Assembly: GCF_004919685.1 (NCBI RefSeq)
Contig: NZ_SMYZ01000047.1
Location: 62,001 to 126,000, forward strand
DNA from: Mesorhizobium norvegicum
GTDB taxonomy: Bacteria > Pseudomonadota > Alphaproteobacteria > Rhizobiales > Rhizobiaceae
DNA: 64,000 nt
Reading direction: 5' to 3'
Shown: in pieces, positions 51,317 to 60,612 of the stretch
How the letters are laid out: every line of letters begins with the position of its first letter
Numbering within the stretch: the first letter of the stretch is position 1
Program-made: the position numbers and the translations under genes
Notes under the pieces: model-generated
What the model was told of the DNA's origin: nothing
The model's database searches: none
The model's input: the letters and a program-made list of their open reading frames with translations, nothing else

Positions 51317-51616
51317 ATGAAAACGCTCCGCTCCCACTTCCGAACCGCGACACTGGCGCTCTGTGCTGCCGGGCTGTTTGTGTCGCAGGCGATGGCGGTG
51401 CCGGTCATCGCGCCCGACCAGGCCAGCCCGATCCTGCTGGCGGCGTCCGACTGCTACGCGATCGGCCAGCAGGTGGCCGAACAGAATGGCGGAACGCTGG
51501 CCAAGGCCTCGCAATCGACACGCGGCGGCCAGCCTGTCTGCGTCATCGTCGTGCTCGTTCCGGGCAAGGACGGACAACGTCCGCGCCGTTCCGAAATCGT
51601 CGTTCCGCTGAACTGA
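51317..51616 (+). CDS. Small secreted protein, FeuN-like candidate
   Basis: A 99-residue protein with a signal peptide (MKTLRSHFRTATLALCAAGL then SQAMA) and a small mature domain, CYAIGQQVAEQNGG to RSEIVVPLN, with two cysteines and a PepSY-like look. It lies 91 bases upstream of feuP, as does the small periplasmic FeuN of Sinorhizobium meliloti, which I recall as a negative modulator of the FeuQ kinase. Identity with FeuN is inference from position and type, not from alignment. Confidence 0.72.
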   Translation: MKTLRSHFRTATLALCAAGLFVSQAMAVPVIAPDQASPILLAASDCYAIGQQVAEQNGGTLAKASQSTRGGQPVCVIVVLVPGKDGQRPRRSEIVVPLN

Positions 51617-51707
51617 CCCAATCTTCCGTCTTACAGACCTCGGTTTCCCAGGCCGCCGGAATCGGCCTATATCTGACCCTAGTCCTTCAACAGGTATCGA
51701 ACTCCGC

Positions 51708-52373
51708 ATGCGCGTACTCGTCGTCGAAGATGACAAGGATCTCAATCGGCAGATATCGGATGCGCTGGTCGATGCCGGCTATGTCGTCGACCGCGCCTTC
51801 GACGGCGAGGAAGGCCATTTCCTCGGCGACACCGAGCCCTACGATGCCGTGGTGCTCGACATCGGCCTGCCGCAGATGGACGGCATCAGCGTGGTCGAGC
51901 GCTGGCGGCGCGGCGGCCGCAAGATGCCGGTGCTGATCCTGACGGCGCGCGACCGCTGGAGCGACAAGGTTTCCGGCATCGATGCCGGCGCCGACGACTA
52001 TGTCACCAAGCCGTTCCACATCGAGGAGGTGCTGGCGAGGCTACGGGCCCTGATCCGGCGCGCTGCCGGCCATGCGTCGTCCGAACTGACCTGCGGGCCG
52101 CTGCGCCTCGACACCAAGGCCTCCAAGGCCGATGTCGACGGCGTGCCGCTGAAACTGACGTCGCACGAATTCCGCCTGCTTGCCTATCTGATGCACCATA
52201 TGGGCGAGGTCGTCTCGCGGACCGAACTGGTCGAGCATCTCTATGACCAGGATTTCGACCGTGATTCCAACACCATCGAGGTCTTTGTCGGGCGGCTGCG
52301 CAAGAAGATGGGCATCGACATGATCGAAACCGTGCGCGGCATGGGCTACCGCATGCGTGAGCCGGAGGCGTAA
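51708..52373 (+). CDS. feuP: OmpR-family response regulator FeuP
   Basis: A 221-residue response regulator with phospho-acceptor Asp51 (VVLDIGLPQMDG), Lys101 (TKPFH) and an OmpR winged helix (SNTIEVFVGRLRKKMG). It is followed by a PhoQ-like kinase (feuQ) and then the cyc genes, the rhizobial feuPQ setting. FeuPQ is reported to control iron uptake in R. leguminosarum and cyclic glucan export (ndvA) in S. meliloti. It overlaps feuQ by 17 bases. Confidence 0.9.
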   Translation: MRVLVVEDDKDLNRQISDALVDAGYVVDRAFDGEEGHFLGDTEPYDAVVLDIGLPQMDGISVVERWRRGGRKMPVLILTARDRWSDKVSGIDAGADDYVTKPFHIEEVLARLRALIRRAAGHASSELTCGPLRLDTKASKADVDGVPLKLTSHEFRLLAYLMHHMGEVVSRTELVEHLYDQDFDRDSNTIEVFVGRLRKKMGIDMIETVRGMGYRMREPEA

Positions 52374-53790
52374 CTCGGAACCGCTCAAACCAACCGCAAG
52401 GACGCCGCTTTCGCTGCGTTTGTGGCCGCGTTCGCTGACGTTCCGCGTCATCGCCTTTTCCACGGTCTGGGCGATCGTGACGCTCGTTATCATTTTCACT
52501 CTCATCACCACGCTCTACCGTCAGGCCAGCGAGCGCGGCTTCGACAGCCTGCTTTCGGCGCATCTGTTCAATCTGATCGGCTCCATCGGTATTTCCGACA
52601 GCGGTGCGCTCACCGGCGCGCCCGACCTCGGCGACCTCCGGTTCTCGGAGCCGAATTCGGGCTGGTACTGGTCGGTTGAGCCCGCCTCGGAAGGCGTGCA
52701 TGGCGATCTTCACTCGTCGTCGATGACCACGACGATCCCATCGCCTGGTGTCGCCGATGTGCCGTTCAACGCCAGCTTCCAGCGCAGCTATGCAGCCGAA
52801 GGCATCGATGGCGAACAACTCGAAGTGTTCGAGAGCGAATTCGTTCTCGACGCCAAGAACCGCGCCGCGCGTTTCCGCGTCATGGGCAATCAGAGCGAAC
52901 TTGAACAGGAAATTGCCACCTTCCAGCGCCGCCTGCTGACCTATCTCAGCCTGTTCGGCGTCGGCATGATCGCCATCAACGCGATCGCCATCCTGCTCGG
53001 CCTGCAGCCGCTACGCCGGGTCAGGAACGCACTTGCCATGGTGCGCGAGGGCACCGCGCAAAGGCTCGACGGCCGGTTCCCTGCCGAGATCGAACCGCTT
53101 GCCAACGAAACCAATGCGTTGATCGAAAACAACAGGCGCATCGTCGAGCGCTCACGAACCCAGGTCGGCAATCTCGCCCATTCGTTGAAGACGCCGCTGG
53201 CGGTGCTGCTCAACGAGGGCCGGGCGCTTGGCGGCGCCAAGGGACAGCTGATCGCCGAACAGGCCGCTTCCATGCAGAAGCAGGTCGAGCACTATCTCCA
53301 GCGCGCTCGCGTCGCCGCGCAACGCGACAGCGTCGTCTACCGCACGCCGGTGACGCCGCTGGTGCAGCGCATGGTGCGGGTTCTGCAGAAGCTCAACCCG
53401 CAGACAAACCTGTCGCTGTCGCTGCCGGCGACCGAGATCGTCTTCGCCGGCGAGCGCGAGGACCTTGAGGAATTGCTGGGCAATCTCCTCGAAAACGCGA
53501 TGAAATGGGCAAGGAGTTCGGTGTTGGTCTCGGTCGTGCCTTTGACCGGCAAGGACGATCCGGCCGGCCTGTTCGAGATCAGCATCGAGGATGACGGCCC
53601 AGGCATTCCCGAGGACAAGGCGCGCGAGGCGCTGAAACGCGGACGGCGTCTGGACGAGACAAAGCCCGGAACAGGTCTGGGGCTGGCCATTGTCGCCGAC
53701 CTCGTCAACGAGTATGGAGGCGTCCTGGCGCTCGAACGGTCTGGCATGGGCGGATTGAAGGCGGTGGTGCGATTGCGGAGCCTTCAGTGA
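52357..53790 (+). CDS. feuQ: Sensor histidine kinase FeuQ
   Basis: A 477-residue PhoQ-like kinase. Two membrane segments (about residues 28-50 and 198-220) enclose a periplasmic sensor domain of about 150 residues with acidic stretches; then HAMP, a HisKA domain with His275 (NLAHSLKTPLAVL), and a HATPase domain (NLLENAMKWA, DDGPGI, GTGLGLAIV). Start is GTG 52357, inside the feuP end. Partners FeuP and, if correct, the FeuN-like protein that could act on its periplasmic domain. Confidence 0.9.
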   Translation: MSRRRNSEPLKPTARTPLSLRLWPRSLTFRVIAFSTVWAIVTLVIIFTLITTLYRQASERGFDSLLSAHLFNLIGSIGISDSGALTGAPDLGDLRFSEPNSGWYWSVEPASEGVHGDLHSSSMTTTIPSPGVADVPFNASFQRSYAAEGIDGEQLEVFESEFVLDAKNRAARFRVMGNQSELEQEIATFQRRLLTYLSLFGVGMIAINAIAILLGLQPLRRVRNALAMVREGTAQRLDGRFPAEIEPLANETNALIENNRRIVERSRTQVGNLAHSLKTPLAVLLNEGRALGGAKGQLIAEQAASMQKQVEHYLQRARVAAQRDSVVYRTPVTPLVQRMVRVLQKLNPQTNLSLSLPATEIVFAGEREDLEELLGNLLENAMKWARSSVLVSVVPLTGKDDPAGLFEISIEDDGPGIPEDKAREALKRGRRLDETKPGTGLGLAIVADLVNEYGGVLALERSGMGGLKAVVRLRSLQ

Positions 53791-53978
53791 TGTTAGCCAG
53801 GGCCAATCGACATCGAGGGACGGGAGATGTTATTGGCGGCATGTCGATTGGTCCCGAAGCGGCCGGTAGCGGCCAAATTTCCGACAAATATCAATACTAT
53901 GGCCACGCTGGCTTCTCCGATGACGCGGCCCCCGGCGCATCCATAACAGGCTCCAACTCAAGAAAACCGGTTGTTGGC

Positions 53979-54416
53979 ATGAAGATTCGCGTCGCGCTTG
54001 TTTCCGCATTGCTGGCCGTTTCCGGCTGCACCACCTTGAGCGGCAAGGGCCCCACCGTAGCAGTGACACCGGCCTCGACGCCTCCTTCCAGCGGCAAGGT
54101 GACCACGACGATCATTTCGGCGATGGGCGGCGGCCTCATCAGTGGGTCGATCGGCGCCGGCCTCAGCGAGACCGAGAAGCGCAGTGCGCTCGAGGCTGAA
54201 TACAAGGCGCTCGAATACACGACCAGCGGCCAGAAGGTGACGTGGAAGGGCGCCCAGGCTTCGCGCTACGGCGAGGTGGTTCCGGCACAGCCCTATCGCG
54301 TCGGTTCGCAGGACTGCCGCCAGTACACGCAGACGGTGTTCACCGGCGGCGCCGGGGTCACGGCGCGTGGAACCGCTTGCCGCAACGCCGACGGCAGTTG
54401 GACGCCGCTGACCTGA
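53979..54416 (+). CDS. Outer-membrane lipoprotein of RT0821/Lpp0805 surface-protein type
   Basis: A 145-residue lipoprotein: signal MKIRVALVSALLAVSGC with Cys lipidation site, then a glycine-rich stretch (AMGGGLISGSIGAGLS) and a small domain ending RGTACRNADGSWTPLT, as in rickettsial 17-kDa-antigen-like surface proteins. The open frame extends 64 codons upstream to 53787, overlapping feuQ's stop, but only ATG 53979 gives a lipobox at the right place. Confidence 0.8.
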   Translation: MKIRVALVSALLAVSGCTTLSGKGPTVAVTPASTPPSSGKVTTTIISAMGGGLISGSIGAGLSETEKRSALEAEYKALEYTTSGQKVTWKGAQASRYGEVVPAQPYRVGSQDCRQYTQTVFTGGAGVTARGTACRNADGSWTPLT

Positions 54417-54512
54417 CAGTCAACCAGAGCTGGTTGGTATCCGGCCGGTTGATGTTGATCAAGGACATCCGGCGCGCCTGCCGTCAAAGCGTCGCAGGAA
54501 ACCTGTGTTGGC

Positions 54513-54530
54513 ACGGCAGAGCTCTGCCGT
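54513..54530. promoter_or_regulatory. Perfect 18-base palindrome upstream of cycH
   Basis: ACGGCAGAGCTCTGCCGT is its own reverse complement without a loop. It lies 13 bases upstream of the cycH ATG. Possible operator, or a hairpin affecting translation of cycH; no binder known. Confidence 0.55.
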
Positions 54531-54543
54531 TATTGGAAGAACC

Positions 54544-55683
54544 ATGCTGTTCTGGGTCATAGCCGCAATTCTCACGCTGGGTGCAAGCCTGGCGGTGCTG
54601 CTGCCGCTGGCCGCCAGCTCGAAGGGCGCGTCGTCAAGCGGCGATCACGATCTCGAAGTCTATCGCGACCAGTTGTCCGAGCTTGACCGCGACGCCGCGC
54701 GTGGCTTGATCCAGCCGGCGGAAGCCGCCGAGGCCCGCGCCGAGATTGCTCGCCGCATCCTTCGCCTCGACAATGCGGGAACGGCGGGCGGTACATCTGT
54801 CAGCCGAGCCTCGGTCGCGGCAAGGCTAGTGGCAACCGTAGCCGTGCTGGCGGTCCCGCTGGTCAGCTGGGGTCTCTATAGCCAGCTCGGCTCTCCTGAC
54901 CTGCCGTCGCAACCGCTCAGCGAGCGGTTGGCCAAGAATCCGGCCGACAGTTCGGTCGACGAACTGGTGGCGCGGGCCGAAGCCCATCTGGCCGCCAATC
55001 CTGCCGATGGCAGGGGCTGGGATGTGCTCGCACCGGTCTATCTGCGCATGCAGCGCTTTTCCGACGCGGCGGCAGCCTATCGCAACGCCATTCGCCTTGA
55101 TGGCGACAGCGCTGTTCGCCAGGCCGGTCTCGGCGAGGCGATCGCCAGCGCCGCAGGCGGCATTGTCTCGGCCGATGCACAGGATGCCTTCGAGGCGGCC
55201 TTGAAGCTCGATCCGGCCAATGCGAAGGCCAGTTTCTACCTGGCCATGGCGCTGGCGCAGGAGGGCCGAACCAAGGAAGCGGTCACGGCCTGGCAGACGA
55301 TGCTGGGCAAGCTGCCGCCGGAGTCGCCATGGCGCGGTGCGGTCGAGCAGGCGCTGGCCAAGTCCGGCAGCCCCGAAATCGCTTCCGGCAGCGCCACCAA
55401 CGGACCCGATGCCGGCGATATCGACGCCGCATCCTCAATGTCGCCGCAGGATCGGGAAGCCATGATCAACACCATGGTCGCCGGCCTCGACGACAAACTG
55501 CGACAAAATCCGCGTGACGTGGAAGGATGGATGCGGCTTGTTCGTTCTTACGTCGTGCTGGGCAAGGCCGCTCAGGCGCGTGAGGCGCTCGGTCGCGCCA
55601 TTGCCGTCTTTGGAGCCGACAGTGACGAGGCGAAAAAATTCACCGCCTTTGCCGCCTCGCTTGGCCTGACGGCGACGGAGTAG
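54544..55683 (+). CDS. ccmI: Cytochrome c maturation protein CcmI (CycH)
   Basis: A 379-residue inner-membrane protein that delivers apocytochrome c to the haem ligase. Two membrane segments (about residues 2-22 and 93-113) flank a cytoplasmic loop with a leucine-zipper-like helix; a periplasmic TPR domain follows (LAANPADGRGWDVLAPVYLR). ATG 54544 is the family start; an in-frame extension back to 54505 is not. First gene of the cycHJKL operon. Confidence 0.92.
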   Translation: MLFWVIAAILTLGASLAVLLPLAASSKGASSSGDHDLEVYRDQLSELDRDAARGLIQPAEAAEARAEIARRILRLDNAGTAGGTSVSRASVAARLVATVAVLAVPLVSWGLYSQLGSPDLPSQPLSERLAKNPADSSVDELVARAEAHLAANPADGRGWDVLAPVYLRMQRFSDAAAAYRNAIRLDGDSAVRQAGLGEAIASAAGGIVSADAQDAFEAALKLDPANAKASFYLAMALAQEGRTKEAVTAWQTMLGKLPPESPWRGAVEQALAKSGSPEIASGSATNGPDAGDIDAASSMSPQDREAMINTMVAGLDDKLRQNPRDVEGWMRLVRSYVVLGKAAQAREALGRAIAVFGADSDEAKKFTAFAASLGLTATE

Positions 55684-55691
55684 AGGCAGAC

Positions 55692-56135
55692 ATGACGCGC
55701 AAACAGAAACGATTGTCGGTGATCGCCGGCGGGCTGGCTTTCCTGGGCGCGGCCACCGGGCTGACCTTCTATGCGCTTGGCCAGAAGGCGTCCTATTTCT
55801 ACATGCCGGCCGACCTGACCACGGCAAGCGTCCAGCCCGGCCAGCGCATCAGGCTGGGCGGGCTGGTTGAAAAGGGCACGATCCAGCGCGGGCAAGGGGC
55901 GACGGTTGGCTTTTCGGTCACCGACACGCACAAATCGGTCAAGGTCACCTACACCGGCATCCTGCCCGACCTTTTCCGCGAAGAGCAGGGCGTCATCACC
56001 GAAGGCACCTTCGGCCCGGACGGCGTCTTTGTTGCCGACAGCGTGTTGGCCAAGCATGATGAGCGCTACATGCCCAAGGAAGTGGCCGACGGCTTGAAGG
56101 CCAAGGGCGTCTGGCAGGAGAGCAAGAGTGAATAG
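55692..56135 (+). CDS. ccmE: Haem chaperone CcmE (CycJ)
   Basis: A 147-residue membrane-anchored haem chaperone. One membrane segment (about residues 8-28) and a periplasmic OB-fold with the haem-binding His122 (LAKHDERYMPKEV), to which haem is covalently attached before transfer to CcmF. Eight bases after ccmI, 23 before ccmF. Confidence 0.96.
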   Translation: MTRKQKRLSVIAGGLAFLGAATGLTFYALGQKASYFYMPADLTTASVQPGQRIRLGGLVEKGTIQRGQGATVGFSVTDTHKSVKVTYTGILPDLFREEQGVITEGTFGPDGVFVADSVLAKHDERYMPKEVADGLKAKGVWQESKSE

Positions 56136-56158
56136 CTCTGGCAGGAGAGCAACAGTCT

Positions 56159-58150
56159 ATGGTTGAAACCGGACATTTCGCCCTGGTTCTGGCGTTTGCG
56201 CTGTCGCTGGTGCAGACGCTCGTGCCGCTGTTTGGCGCACGCCTGAACAACCAGCGCCTGATGGCCGTCGGCGGTCCGGTCGCGGTGACTGGCTTTGCCT
56301 TGACGGCGCTGTCCTTCGCAGCACTTGCGAGCGCCTATGCAAGCTCCGACTTCTCGGTGGCGAGCGTGTGGGAAAACTCGCATTCGCTGCAGCCGCTGAT
56401 CTACAAGATCACCGGAACCTGGGGCAATCACGAAGGCTCGATGCTGCTCTGGGTGCTGATCCTGACGTTCTTCGGCGCGCTTGTCGCCGCTTTCGGCTCC
56501 AACCTGCCGGCGACGCTGCGCGCCAATGTGCTTGCCGTGCAAGGTGCGATCGGCGCCGCCTTCTTCCTGTTCATCCTGGCGACGTCCAATCCGTTCATCC
56601 GGCTCAACCCGGCGCCCATCGAAGGCCGCGATCTCAATCCGATCCTGCAGGATCTTGGCCTCGCCATCCACCCGCCGTTCCTCTATCTCGGCTATGTCGG
56701 CTTCTCGATCTGCTTTTCGTTCTCGGTCGCGGCCCTCATCGAAGGCCGCATCGACGCGTCCTGGGCCCGCTGGGTGCGGCCATGGACGCTGGTCGCCTGG
56801 ATGTTCCTGACCGGCGGCATCGCCATGGGATCGTACTGGGCTTACTACGAGCTCGGCTGGGGCGGCTTCTGGTTCTGGGATCCGGTCGAGAACGCCTCCT
56901 TCATGCCGTGGCTGGCGGGCACCGCGCTGCTCCATTCGGCCATCGTCATGGAAAAGCGCTCGGCGCTGAAGATCTGGACGCTGCTGCTCGCCATCCTGAC
57001 CTTTTCGCTGTCGCTGCTCGGCACCTTCCTGGTGCGCTCAGGCGTGTTGACCTCGGTGCATGCCTTCGCCACCGATCCGACGCGCGGCGTCTTCATCCTG
57101 TGCATCCTGACGCTGTTCATCGGCGGCTCGCTGGCGCTGTTTGCGCTGCGCGCCTCCAGGCTGACGGCCGGCGGCCTGTTCCATCCGATTTCGCGCGAAG
57201 GCGCGCTCGTGCTCAACAATCTGTTCCTGACCACGGCGACCGCGACCGTGCTCGTCGGCACGCTCTATCCGCTGGCCGTCGAAGCCTTTTCAGCCGACAA
57301 GATCTCGGTCGGAGCGCCATTCTTCAACCTCACCTTCGGGCCGCTGATGGTGCCCCTGCTGCTGGTGGTTCCATTCGGGCCGTTGCTGGCCTGGAAGCGC
57401 GGCGATGTCTTCGCCGTCGCGCAGCGCCTGATGGTGGCGTTTGCCGCCGCCCTGCTGGCAACGCTGGTCACCGCTTTGTTCATCGACGGCGCCTCGGTGT
57501 TTGCGGCCCTGGGCGTCGGCCTCGCCGTCTGGCTGATCCTTGGCGCGCTCACTGACCTCGCCGTCAAATCCGGCTTTGGCAATGTCGCAGCCGGGATCAT
57601 GGTCAGGCGCCTGCTCGGCCTGCCGCGCTCGGTCTTCGGCACCGCCTTCGCCCACCTTGGCCTTGGCTTGACCACGCTCGGCATCGTCGGGACGCTTTGC
57701 TTCGGCACCGAAAAGATCCTGTCGATGCATGCCGGCGAGACCGTCGAACTGTCCGGCCATACGCTGCGCTTCGTCGGGCTCTATCCGGCCCAGGGACCGA
57801 ACTACGCCGAGGACCGCGGCCGCTTCGAATTGATCGGCGTCAGCGGCAGTCCTGTCGGCGAGATCAGCTCCGCCAAGCGGTTTTATCCGGTGCGGCAGAT
57901 GACGACGACGGAATCCGGCATCAGGACGATCGGCTTCTCGCAGCTCTACATCTCGCTCGGCGATGAGGGCAAGGACGGTTCCGTCGTCGTGCGTCTGTGG
58001 TGGAAGCCGCTGGTGACGTTGATCTGGGGCGGCGGCCTGATGATGATGGCGGGCGCGGCGATGTCGCTGATGGACCGGCGGCTGCGCGTCGGCGCGCCGT
58101 CGCGGCGGCGCAAGCAGGCGAGCGCGGTGACGTCCGCGGGCCTGCCATGA
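56159..58150 (+). CDS. ccmF: Haem lyase subunit CcmF (CycK)
   Basis: A 663-residue polytopic membrane protein, part of the c-type haem ligase. The WWD signature is WGGFWFWDPVENASFMPW; conserved histidine ligands lie in nearby loops (e.g. TWGNHEGSM, IHPPFLYLGY). About 13-15 membrane segments. Its TGA stop overlaps the ccmH ATG (ATGA). Confidence 0.96.
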   Translation: MVETGHFALVLAFALSLVQTLVPLFGARLNNQRLMAVGGPVAVTGFALTALSFAALASAYASSDFSVASVWENSHSLQPLIYKITGTWGNHEGSMLLWVLILTFFGALVAAFGSNLPATLRANVLAVQGAIGAAFFLFILATSNPFIRLNPAPIEGRDLNPILQDLGLAIHPPFLYLGYVGFSICFSFSVAALIEGRIDASWARWVRPWTLVAWMFLTGGIAMGSYWAYYELGWGGFWFWDPVENASFMPWLAGTALLHSAIVMEKRSALKIWTLLLAILTFSLSLLGTFLVRSGVLTSVHAFATDPTRGVFILCILTLFIGGSLALFALRASRLTAGGLFHPISREGALVLNNLFLTTATATVLVGTLYPLAVEAFSADKISVGAPFFNLTFGPLMVPLLLVVPFGPLLAWKRGDVFAVAQRLMVAFAAALLATLVTALFIDGASVFAALGVGLAVWLILGALTDLAVKSGFGNVAAGIMVRRLLGLPRSVFGTAFAHLGLGLTTLGIVGTLCFGTEKILSMHAGETVELSGHTLRFVGLYPAQGPNYAEDRGRFELIGVSGSPVGEISSAKRFYPVRQMTTTESGIRTIGFSQLYISLGDEGKDGSVVVRLWWKPLVTLIWGGGLMMMAGAAMSLMDRRLRVGAPSRRRKQASAVTSAGLP

Positions 58151-58614
58151 ATGCACGGCTTTCGCTGACCTCAATTGTCCTGCTGCTGGCGCTGTTTTTT
58201 GCCGGCACGGCCCTGGCGGTGAAGCCTGACGAGGTGCTGGCCGATCCGACGCTCGAGACGAGGGCGCGGGCGCTGTCGGAAGGCTTGCGCTGCATGGTCT
58301 GCCAGAACCAGTCGATCGACGAATCCGACGCCGACCTTGCCCGTGACCTGCGCATCCTTGTGCGCCAGCGCCTCGTCGCCGGCGATACCGACCAGCAGGT
58401 GATGGATTACGTGGTTTCGCGTTACGGCGAGTTCGTACTGCTGAAGCCGCGTTTCGACCTGCGCAATGCGTTGCTGTGGGGCACGCCTGTCCTGCTATTG
58501 CTGGTGGGAGGCGTTTTCATCGTGCTGACCGCGCGATCGCGCCGCACGCTGGCAACAAAATCGTTGTCCGCCGAAGAACAGGCGGCACTGGACACCATAT
58601 TGCGCCGCGACTGA
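58147..58614 (+). CDS. ccmH: Thiol-disulfide protein CcmH (CycL)
   Basis: A 155-residue protein that reduces the apocytochrome CxxCH motif for haem attachment. Signal peptide (about residues 1-24), catalytic Cys49 and Cys52 in RCMVCQNQS, and a C-terminal membrane segment (about 108-128). Start ATG 58147 overlaps ccmF by four bases. Last gene of the cycHJKL operon. Confidence 0.95.
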   Translation: MNARLSLTSIVLLLALFFAGTALAVKPDEVLADPTLETRARALSEGLRCMVCQNQSIDESDADLARDLRILVRQRLVAGDTDQQVMDYVVSRYGEFVLLKPRFDLRNALLWGTPVLLLLVGGVFIVLTARSRRTLATKSLSAEEQAALDTILRRD

Positions 58615-58744
58615 CGTCGCGGGCGCTGCCAAACATTACCAAAGTTTCATGTGTCGGAAATGGCGCTGTAATGTGCGCCTCTCTAATTCTCGTTCCCGAG
58701 GATGCCGATCAAGCAGCGTCCGTTTGAAAGAGGATAAGAAATCC

Positions 58745-60295
58745 ATGAATATTGCCCCCCATTCATATTCCGTCACCCGCAAGCGTCTCATGGCTGCAGT
58801 GGCGTCCATCGCCGTTGCCGGTGCGATCGGCGTCGGCGCGCTGACCAGTGGAACCAGCCCTGTTCTGGCTGACGCCGTGCGCATCGAGGCGCCGCAGGTG
58901 CCGGGATTCGCCGATGTCGTCGAGCGCGTTTCTCCCGCCGTCGTCAGCGTCAAGGTCAAGGCCAAGATCGAGCCCGCGGCCGATGACGGCTCGGACCAGT
59001 CCGACGATCCGGACGGCATGAACAACATGCCCGACAATCCGCAGCTGCGCCGCTTCTTCAAGGAATTCCGTGGCTTCGGCGACCAGAACGGCCAGGGTGG
59101 CGGCAATCGCCGCTTCAGCCATCGCGACCACAACAACGACCAGCCGCGGCCGGTTGCGCAGGGGTCCGGCTTCTTCATTTCCGATGACGGCTATCTCGTC
59201 ACCAACAACCACGTCGTTTCGGAAGGCTCGGCCTTCACCGTGGTGATGAATGACGGCAAGGAACTCGACGCCAAGCTGATCGGCACCGACCCGCGCACCG
59301 ATCTCGCCGTGCTCAAGGTTGATGGCGTAGGCAAGTTCACCTATGTCGACTTCGCCGACGATTCCAAGGTTCGCGTCGGCGACTGGGTGGTGGCCGTCGG
59401 CAATCCGTTCGGCCTCGGTGGCACCGTCACCGCCGGCATCGTCTCGGCCCGTGGCCGCGACATCGGCGCCGGCCCTTATGACGACTTCATCCAGATCGAT
59501 GCTTCGGTCAACCGCGGCAATTCGGGTGGCCCGACCTTCAACCTCAACGGCCAGGTCGTCGGCATCAACACCGCGATCTTCTCGCCGTCCGGCGGCAGCG
59601 TCGGCATCGCCTTCGACATTCCCGCTTCGACCGCCAAGCAGGTCGTTCAGGACCTGATGAAGAGCGGTTCCGTGCAGCGTGGCTGGCTCGGTGTCGAAAT
59701 CCAGCCGGTCACTTCCGACATCGCCGAATCGCTCGGTCTGAAGTCCAACAACGGCGCGCTGGTTTCCAGCGCCCAGGACGATGGTCCCGGCAAGAAGGCC
59801 GGCATTGCCGCCGGTGACGTGATCACCCAGGTCGACGGCAAGGACGTTGCTTCGCCGAAGGAACTGGCCCGGCTGATCGGCGCCTATTCGCCTGGCAAGT
59901 CGGTCGATGTCACGGTGTGGCGCGACGGCAAGAGCCAGACGGTCAAGGTCGATCTCGGCACGCTGCCCTCGAGCAACAAGCAGGCGTCTGTCGACCAGCA
60001 GCCCGCCGCTCCGGCCAAGCCGGACACGCTGGCCGATCTCGGCCTCACCGTCACCAAGTCCGAAAACGGCAAGGGACTGGTGGTGACCGATGTCGATCCC
60101 GACAGCGATGCCGCCGATCGCGGCATCCAGCCGGGCGATGTCATCACCGCTGTCAATTCGACCGAAGTGAACGGCACCGATGACGTCACCAAGGCGATGA
60201 CCGAAGCAGTCAAATCCGGCCGCAAGGCAGTGCTGATGCAGATCACCCGCGACGACGCCAATCGTTTCGTCGCGCTGCCCGTCGCCAAGGGCTGA
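58745..60295 (+). CDS. degP: Do-family periplasmic serine protease DegP
   Basis: A 516-residue envelope quality-control protease. Signal peptide (about residues 1-42, ending near VLADA), protease domain with His156 (TNNHVV), Asp186 (RTDLAVLKV) and Ser260 (RGNSGGPTFN), then two PDZ domains (about 285-375 and 415-510). ATG 58745 follows AGAGGATAAGAAATCC. Has its own 130-base upstream gap; it is followed by a 317-base gap with a strong hairpin. The context ccm-degP-two-component system is a rhizobial order. Confidence 0.95.
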   Translation: MNIAPHSYSVTRKRLMAAVASIAVAGAIGVGALTSGTSPVLADAVRIEAPQVPGFADVVERVSPAVVSVKVKAKIEPAADDGSDQSDDPDGMNNMPDNPQLRRFFKEFRGFGDQNGQGGGNRRFSHRDHNNDQPRPVAQGSGFFISDDGYLVTNNHVVSEGSAFTVVMNDGKELDAKLIGTDPRTDLAVLKVDGVGKFTYVDFADDSKVRVGDWVVAVGNPFGLGGTVTAGIVSARGRDIGAGPYDDFIQIDASVNRGNSGGPTFNLNGQVVGINTAIFSPSGGSVGIAFDIPASTAKQVVQDLMKSGSVQRGWLGVEIQPVTSDIAESLGLKSNNGALVSSAQDDGPGKKAGIAAGDVITQVDGKDVASPKELARLIGAYSPGKSVDVTVWRDGKSQTVKVDLGTLPSSNKQASVDQQPAAPAKPDTLADLGLTVTKSENGKGLVVTDVDPDSDAADRGIQPGDVITAVNSTEVNGTDDVTKAMTEAVKSGRKAVLMQITRDDANRFVALPVAKG

Positions 60296-60612
60296 CGCTG
60301 GCTCCGGAACCGGAGTTTGGTTTCGGAAGCTGTTCGACTTTTCCAGTGCGGCAGTTTCAAACACCCCCGAGCCGCCGCACGGGAAAGCATGGAGGAGCGC
60401 GCGTTAGTCAGTCATCGCGCCTTCCCCCGGCGGCAGCGGGCTTCCCATCGCCCGCTGCCGCACAATTCAAAAGCGCTGATGCAACAACATCGGGAGCGAG
60501 GACTTTTATCGCGCACGGCTTGGGATCATCTTGATCGCGATGCGCTTTGGCAAAGGCCACAATGCAGATGTCTGCCACTCAACCTTCCGGCGAAATCGCG
60601 TATAACAGTCCT
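60296..60612. other. Intergenic region between degP and the response-regulator gene
   Basis: A 317-base gap. Just after degP, CTCCG-GAAC-CGGAG (60302-60315) followed by TTTGGTTT could be a weak terminator. A perfect 12-base-pair hairpin lies at 60430-60461 (separate entry). The promoter of the two-component genes must lie between there and 60612. Confidence 0.4.
60430..60461. terminator. Strong GC hairpin downstream of degP
   Basis: GCGGCAGCGGGC (60430-60441) and GCCCGCTGCCGC (60450-60461) form a perfect 12-base-pair stem with an eight-base loop TTCCCATC. No T-run follows, so it may be a Rho-dependent or mRNA-stabilising element rather than an intrinsic terminator. Confidence 0.5.

Noticed and set aside
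53787..53978. N-terminal extension of the surface lipoprotein, coupled to feuQ by the GTGA overlap
   Set aside because: The extension would bury the signal peptide and lipobox in the middle of the protein; ATG 53979 fits a lipoprotein.
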